Under the pieces are notes generated by a model that ran no database searches, was not told the origin of the DNA, and saw only the letters and a program-made list of their open reading frames with translations. From Hyphomicrobiales bacterium (lineage in GTDB: Bacteria > Pseudomonadota > Alphaproteobacteria > Rhizobiales > Beijerinckiaceae), in the NCBI GenBank assembly GCA_015655535.1, contig JAATEW010000298.1, positions 1 through 7,621 of the forward strand: a DNA stretch of 7,621 nucleotides, in the 5' to 3' direction. Numbering within the stretch: position 1 is the stretch's first letter; the number at the start of each line of letters is the position of its first letter. Both the position numbers and the translations under genes were made by a program. Of this stretch, positions 5,686-7,621 are shown piece after piece.

Positions 5686-5704
5686 TTTGATTGAATCAAT
5701 CAAA
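5686..5704. repeat. Perfect AT-rich 19-base palindrome between convergent genes
   Basis: TTTGATTGA (5686-5694), a central A, and TCAATCAAA (5696-5704) form a perfect palindrome 13 bases after the stop of the 287-residue gene. It lies in a stretch of about 35% GC (5681-5760). Neither strand has a U-tract after the arm, so it is a poor rho-independent terminator. It could be a protein-binding dyad or a boundary scar, but nothing else supports either. Confidence 0.4.
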
Positions 5705-5763
5705 CGAGTCTGTAGTTCACACTTGAAATATTTACGCTTTCGAGACTGAATCACACTCTCGTC

Positions 5764-6453
5764 TTAAATCCGCGCCTGCCGCAAAGCCAGGGCGGCGGCG
5801 AAGGGCGCGGCAGCCAGAGCCGCGAGGCTGAGCGCCAGAAGGATCATGAAAGGCGTCAGGAAGGGCACCGCCCCGCCGGAGGCCGCCTGGGCCGCCGAAA
5901 CGCCGAAGATCAAAACCGGCACGCATAGCGGCAGGATCAGGATCGCGAGCAAAAGACCGCCGCGGCCGAAGCCGACCGTCAAAGCCGCGCCGATCGCGCC
6001 GATCAATGTCAGCGCCGGCGTCCCCGCCAGAAGGGAGATCGTGACGCCGAAAATGGCTTGCGGCTCGAGACCCAGCATCACGGAAAAGACCGGAGTCGCG
6101 ACGACCAACGGCACGCCGGTCAAAAGCCAATGCACCAGGCATTTGACGAGAACGACGGCCTCGAGCGGCGTCTCGCTCATCAACAAAAGATCGAGCGAGC
6201 CGTCGTCATCATCGCCCTGAAACAAACGGTCGAGGCCGAGAAGGGTCGCAAGCAGAGCCGCGATCCATAAAAGCGCCGGGCCTATGCGCGCGAGCAGCAC
6301 GAGATCGGGCCCCACCGCAAAGGGGATGATCGAGACGAGAATCAGAAAAAACACGACCCCCATACTGCCGGTGCCGCCGACTCTGCGGCCGATCCGCCAT
6401 TCGCGCGCGAAAAGCGCCTTGAGTGGCGAAGGCCCCCGCTGCGTGGCGCTCAT
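5764..6453 (-). CDS. ccmB: CcmB haem exporter membrane subunit
   Basis: A 229-residue integral membrane protein, the permease partner of CcmA in the CcmABCD transporter that acts in releasing holo-CcmE. It has about six hydrophobic helices. Family signatures are present: a cytoplasmic loop LDRLFQGDDDDGSLDLL (74-90) and LPLCVPVLIFG (174-184). The extended acidic run DDDD is in the loop that usually reads DFEDGS. The protein is complete, ending ALALRQARI with TAA (5766-5764), so the neighbouring inserted gene has not cut into it. Its ATG (6453-6451) overlaps the ccmA stop as ATGA. Normally ccmC would follow at once; instead the transcript runs into a convergent gene. Confidence 0.95.
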   Translation of the reverse strand: MSATQRGPSPLKALFAREWRIGRRVGGTGSMGVVFFLILVSIIPFAVGPDLVLLARIGPALLWIAALLATLLGLDRLFQGDDDDGSLDLLLMSETPLEAVVLVKCLVHWLLTGVPLVVATPVFSVMLGLEPQAIFGVTISLLAGTPALTLIGAIGAALTVGFGRGGLLLAILILPLCVPVLIFGVSAAQAASGGAVPFLTPFMILLALSLAALAAAPFAAALALRQARI

Positions 6454-7067
6454 GGCTCGCCATCCATCTTGCCGCCCATGTCGAGTTCATGCGCCGCTAG
6501 GCCGAGCGGCGCATGGGTCGCGGCGACGACGAGGCCGCCGCCCGCGAGATGCTCGCGCATGACCTCGCGCAGCAGCGTCTGGGATGCCAGATCGAGAGCG
6601 GTCAATGGCTCGTCGAGACACCAGACCGGCCGCGGCGCGAGAAGCAGCCGTGCCAACGCCGCGCGGCGCCTTTGCCCGGCCGAGAGATAGGCGGCGGGCA
6701 GATCGGCGACGCTCTTAAGCCCGAAACGCTGCAAGGCCTCGCCGATCTCGATACCGCCCGGCGCGGCCGCCAGCATGGCCGACCAGAAGACCAGGTTTTC
6801 TCTGAGCGTCAGCACACCTTTCAGAGCATCCATGTGGCCAAGATAATGGATGGCTTCGGCGCGCGGCATGTCGGATCGCGGCGAAAGCTCGATTGTGCCG
6901 GAGATAGGCCTCAAAAGCCCCGCCAAAGCGCGTAAAAGCGACGATTTTCCGGCCCCATTGGCCCCAGTGACAGCCAGGGCTTCGCCGCTTTCGAGAGAAA
7001 AGCTCAAATGGGAGAAAATCAGGCGGGTGCCGCGTTCGAGCGTCAGATCCGTCGCCGCGAGGCGCAT
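6450..7067 (-). CDS. ccmA: CcmA haem exporter ATP-binding subunit
   Basis: A 205-residue ABC ATPase that powers the release of haem-CcmE from CcmC/CcmD on the cytoplasmic side of the inner membrane. Motifs in order: Walker A GANGAGKSS (35-43), the CcmA-typical YLGHMDALKGVLTLRENLVFW region (75-95), signature LSAGQ (128-132), Walker B VWCLDEP (148-154), D-loop ALD (157-159) and the switch histidine in AATHAPL (His185). ATG at 7067 is chosen because AGAGGG sits six bases upstream and MRLAATDLTLERG is the family N terminus. An in-frame ATG at 7097 would add ten residues that include the ribosome site. It is the first gene of the minus-strand ccm transcript, divergent from acnA with about 119 bases between them. 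Confidence 0.96.
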   Translation of the reverse strand: MRLAATDLTLERGTRLIFSHLSFSLESGEALAVTGANGAGKSSLLRALAGLLRPISGTIELSPRSDMPRAEAIHYLGHMDALKGVLTLRENLVFWSAMLAAAPGGIEIGEALQRFGLKSVADLPAAYLSAGQRRRAALARLLLAPRPVWCLDEPLTALDLASQTLLREVMREHLAGGGLVVAATHAPLGLAAHELDMGGKMDGEP

Positions 7068-7186
7068 GCAAAACCCTCTAGGAGCAAAACGGCGCAAAAA
7101 ACTTCGTCTTTCGACCTGTAGCTCGCGATTTAGAAATTATCTATAAGCCGGACATCTTTTCAGCTCGATCTTTGGAAGTGGATTCG
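7068..7186. promoter_or_regulatory. Divergent acnA / ccmA intergenic control region
   Basis: This short gap must carry promoters for both genes. It holds the ccmA ribosome site AGAGGG (7079-7074, minus strand) and the acnA site GGAAG (7174-7178, eight bases before ATG 7187). An AT-rich core at 7127-7147 contains TATAAG (7142-7147), which could be a -10 for acnA, but I see no matching -35 at normal spacing. Exact promoters are not assigned. Confidence 0.4.
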
Positions 7187-7621
7187 ATGACGTCGCTCGA
7201 CAGTTTCAAATGCCTGAAAAAGCTCAATGTGGGCGACAAGACCTATCATTATTACTCTCTCAAGACAGCGGAAAAGAACGGTCTTCCAGGCATCGCGAAC
7301 CTGCCCTTTTCGATGAAGATCCTGCTTGAAAACCTGCTGCGGTTCGAGGACGGCCGCTCGGTGACGAAGGAGGATATTCTCTCCGTCGCGCAATGGCTTC
7401 AGAACAAGGGCAAGGACGAGCGCGAAATCGCCTTCCGTCCGACGCGGGTCTTGATGCAGGACTTCACCGGCGTGCCGGCCGTCGTCGATCTCGCCGCCAT
7501 GCGCGACGCGATGACCAAGCTCGGCGGCGATCCGCAAAAGATCAATCCGCTGGTGCCGGTCGATCTCGTCATCGATCATTCGGTGATCGTCGATGCCTTC
7601 GGCACGAACAAGGCCTTCAAG
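7187..7621 (+). CDS. acnA: Aconitate hydratase AcnA, N-terminal part; runs off window
   Basis: The first 145 codons of aconitase, which interconverts citrate and isocitrate through a [4Fe-4S] cluster in the TCA cycle (cytoplasm). The N terminus MTSLDSFKCLKKLNVGDKTY is typical of the IRP/AcnA class. Also seen are the SLKTAEKNG and LPFSMKILLENLLR blocks, FRPTRVLMQDFTGVPAVVDLAAMRDAM and NPLVPVDLVIDHSV, all highly conserved. Full AcnA is about 890-900 residues, so the cluster cysteines lie beyond the window. The start is supported by GGAAG at 7174-7178 and by the conserved N terminus. In rhizobia acnA is found divergent from the ccmA/cycV operon, and the same arrangement is kept here. Confidence 0.96.
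   Translation, partial: MTSLDSFKCLKKLNVGDKTYHYYSLKTAEKNGLPGIANLPFSMKILLENLLRFEDGRSVTKEDILSVAQWLQNKGKDEREIAFRPTRVLMQDFTGVPAVVDLAAMRDAMTKLGGDPQKINPLVPVDLVIDHSVIVDAFGTNKAFK

Noticed and set aside
4555..5763. Insertion sequence or integron in the ccm gap
   Set aside because: No transposase or integrase frame, no terminal inverted repeats and no target-site duplication were found at the borders.
7160..7579. Minus-strand open frame opposite the acnA start
   Set aside because: It is a shadow of conserved aconitase sequence and would overlap the divergent control region.

Overview
The window looks like chromosome of a methylotrophic alphaproteobacterium of the order Hyphomicrobiales (Rhizobiales), most plausibly near Beijerinckiaceae or Methylocystaceae. 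Four things point there: a formaldehyde-activating enzyme gene (fae) with tetrahydromethanopterin/methanofuran-type accessory genes; a divergent acnA/ccmA pair, an arrangement known in rhizobia; GC-rich coding DNA in the core genes (67% by hand count in 4201-4260); and two intergenic palindromic repeats of a type common in this order. The family-level placement is inference.

Layout. 1-201 is the 3' end of fae (+), followed by a double-hairpin repeat (202-302) and a rho-independent terminator (329-354). 358-1053 is a HisA-like TIM-barrel gene (-). Its upstream region, shared with the next gene, carries a pair of inverted repeat units (1101-1209). 1260-2291 encodes an MfnF-like ASKHA-fold protein (+) of the H4MPT-linked C1 pathway. 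2324-2970 is a two-gene toxin-antitoxin module of the MntA/HepT type (+), with lower GC (about 47% in 2641-2760). From 3003 to 7067 on the minus strand lies a cytochrome c maturation cluster, in transcription order ccmA, ccmB, ccmC, ccmD, ccmG. The adjoining pairs are joined by ATGA overlaps, except that ccmB and ccmC are separated by about 1.2 kb. That gap holds one plus-strand gene for an unrecognised 287-residue protein with a zinc-ribbon-like cysteine pattern. 7187-7621 is the 5' part of acnA (+), divergent from ccmA.

How the parts work together. Fae condenses formaldehyde with tetrahydromethanopterin. The MfnF-like and HisA-like proteins probably serve cofactor synthesis or function in the same C1 pathway. 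CcmABCDG exports, handles and ligates haem to c-type cytochromes in the periplasm; methanol oxidation in such organisms depends on cytochrome c. Aconitase is a TCA-cycle enzyme. The toxin-antitoxin pair and the gene within the ccm cluster look like later arrivals in otherwise conserved neighbourhoods, judging by strand, base composition and disturbed operon order.

The most notable points are the split ccm operon with its unknown cargo gene, a HepT-like toxin lacking Arg at the usual RX4HXY position, and a HisA paralogue that keeps both acid/base aspartates but has lost other HisA signature motifs.
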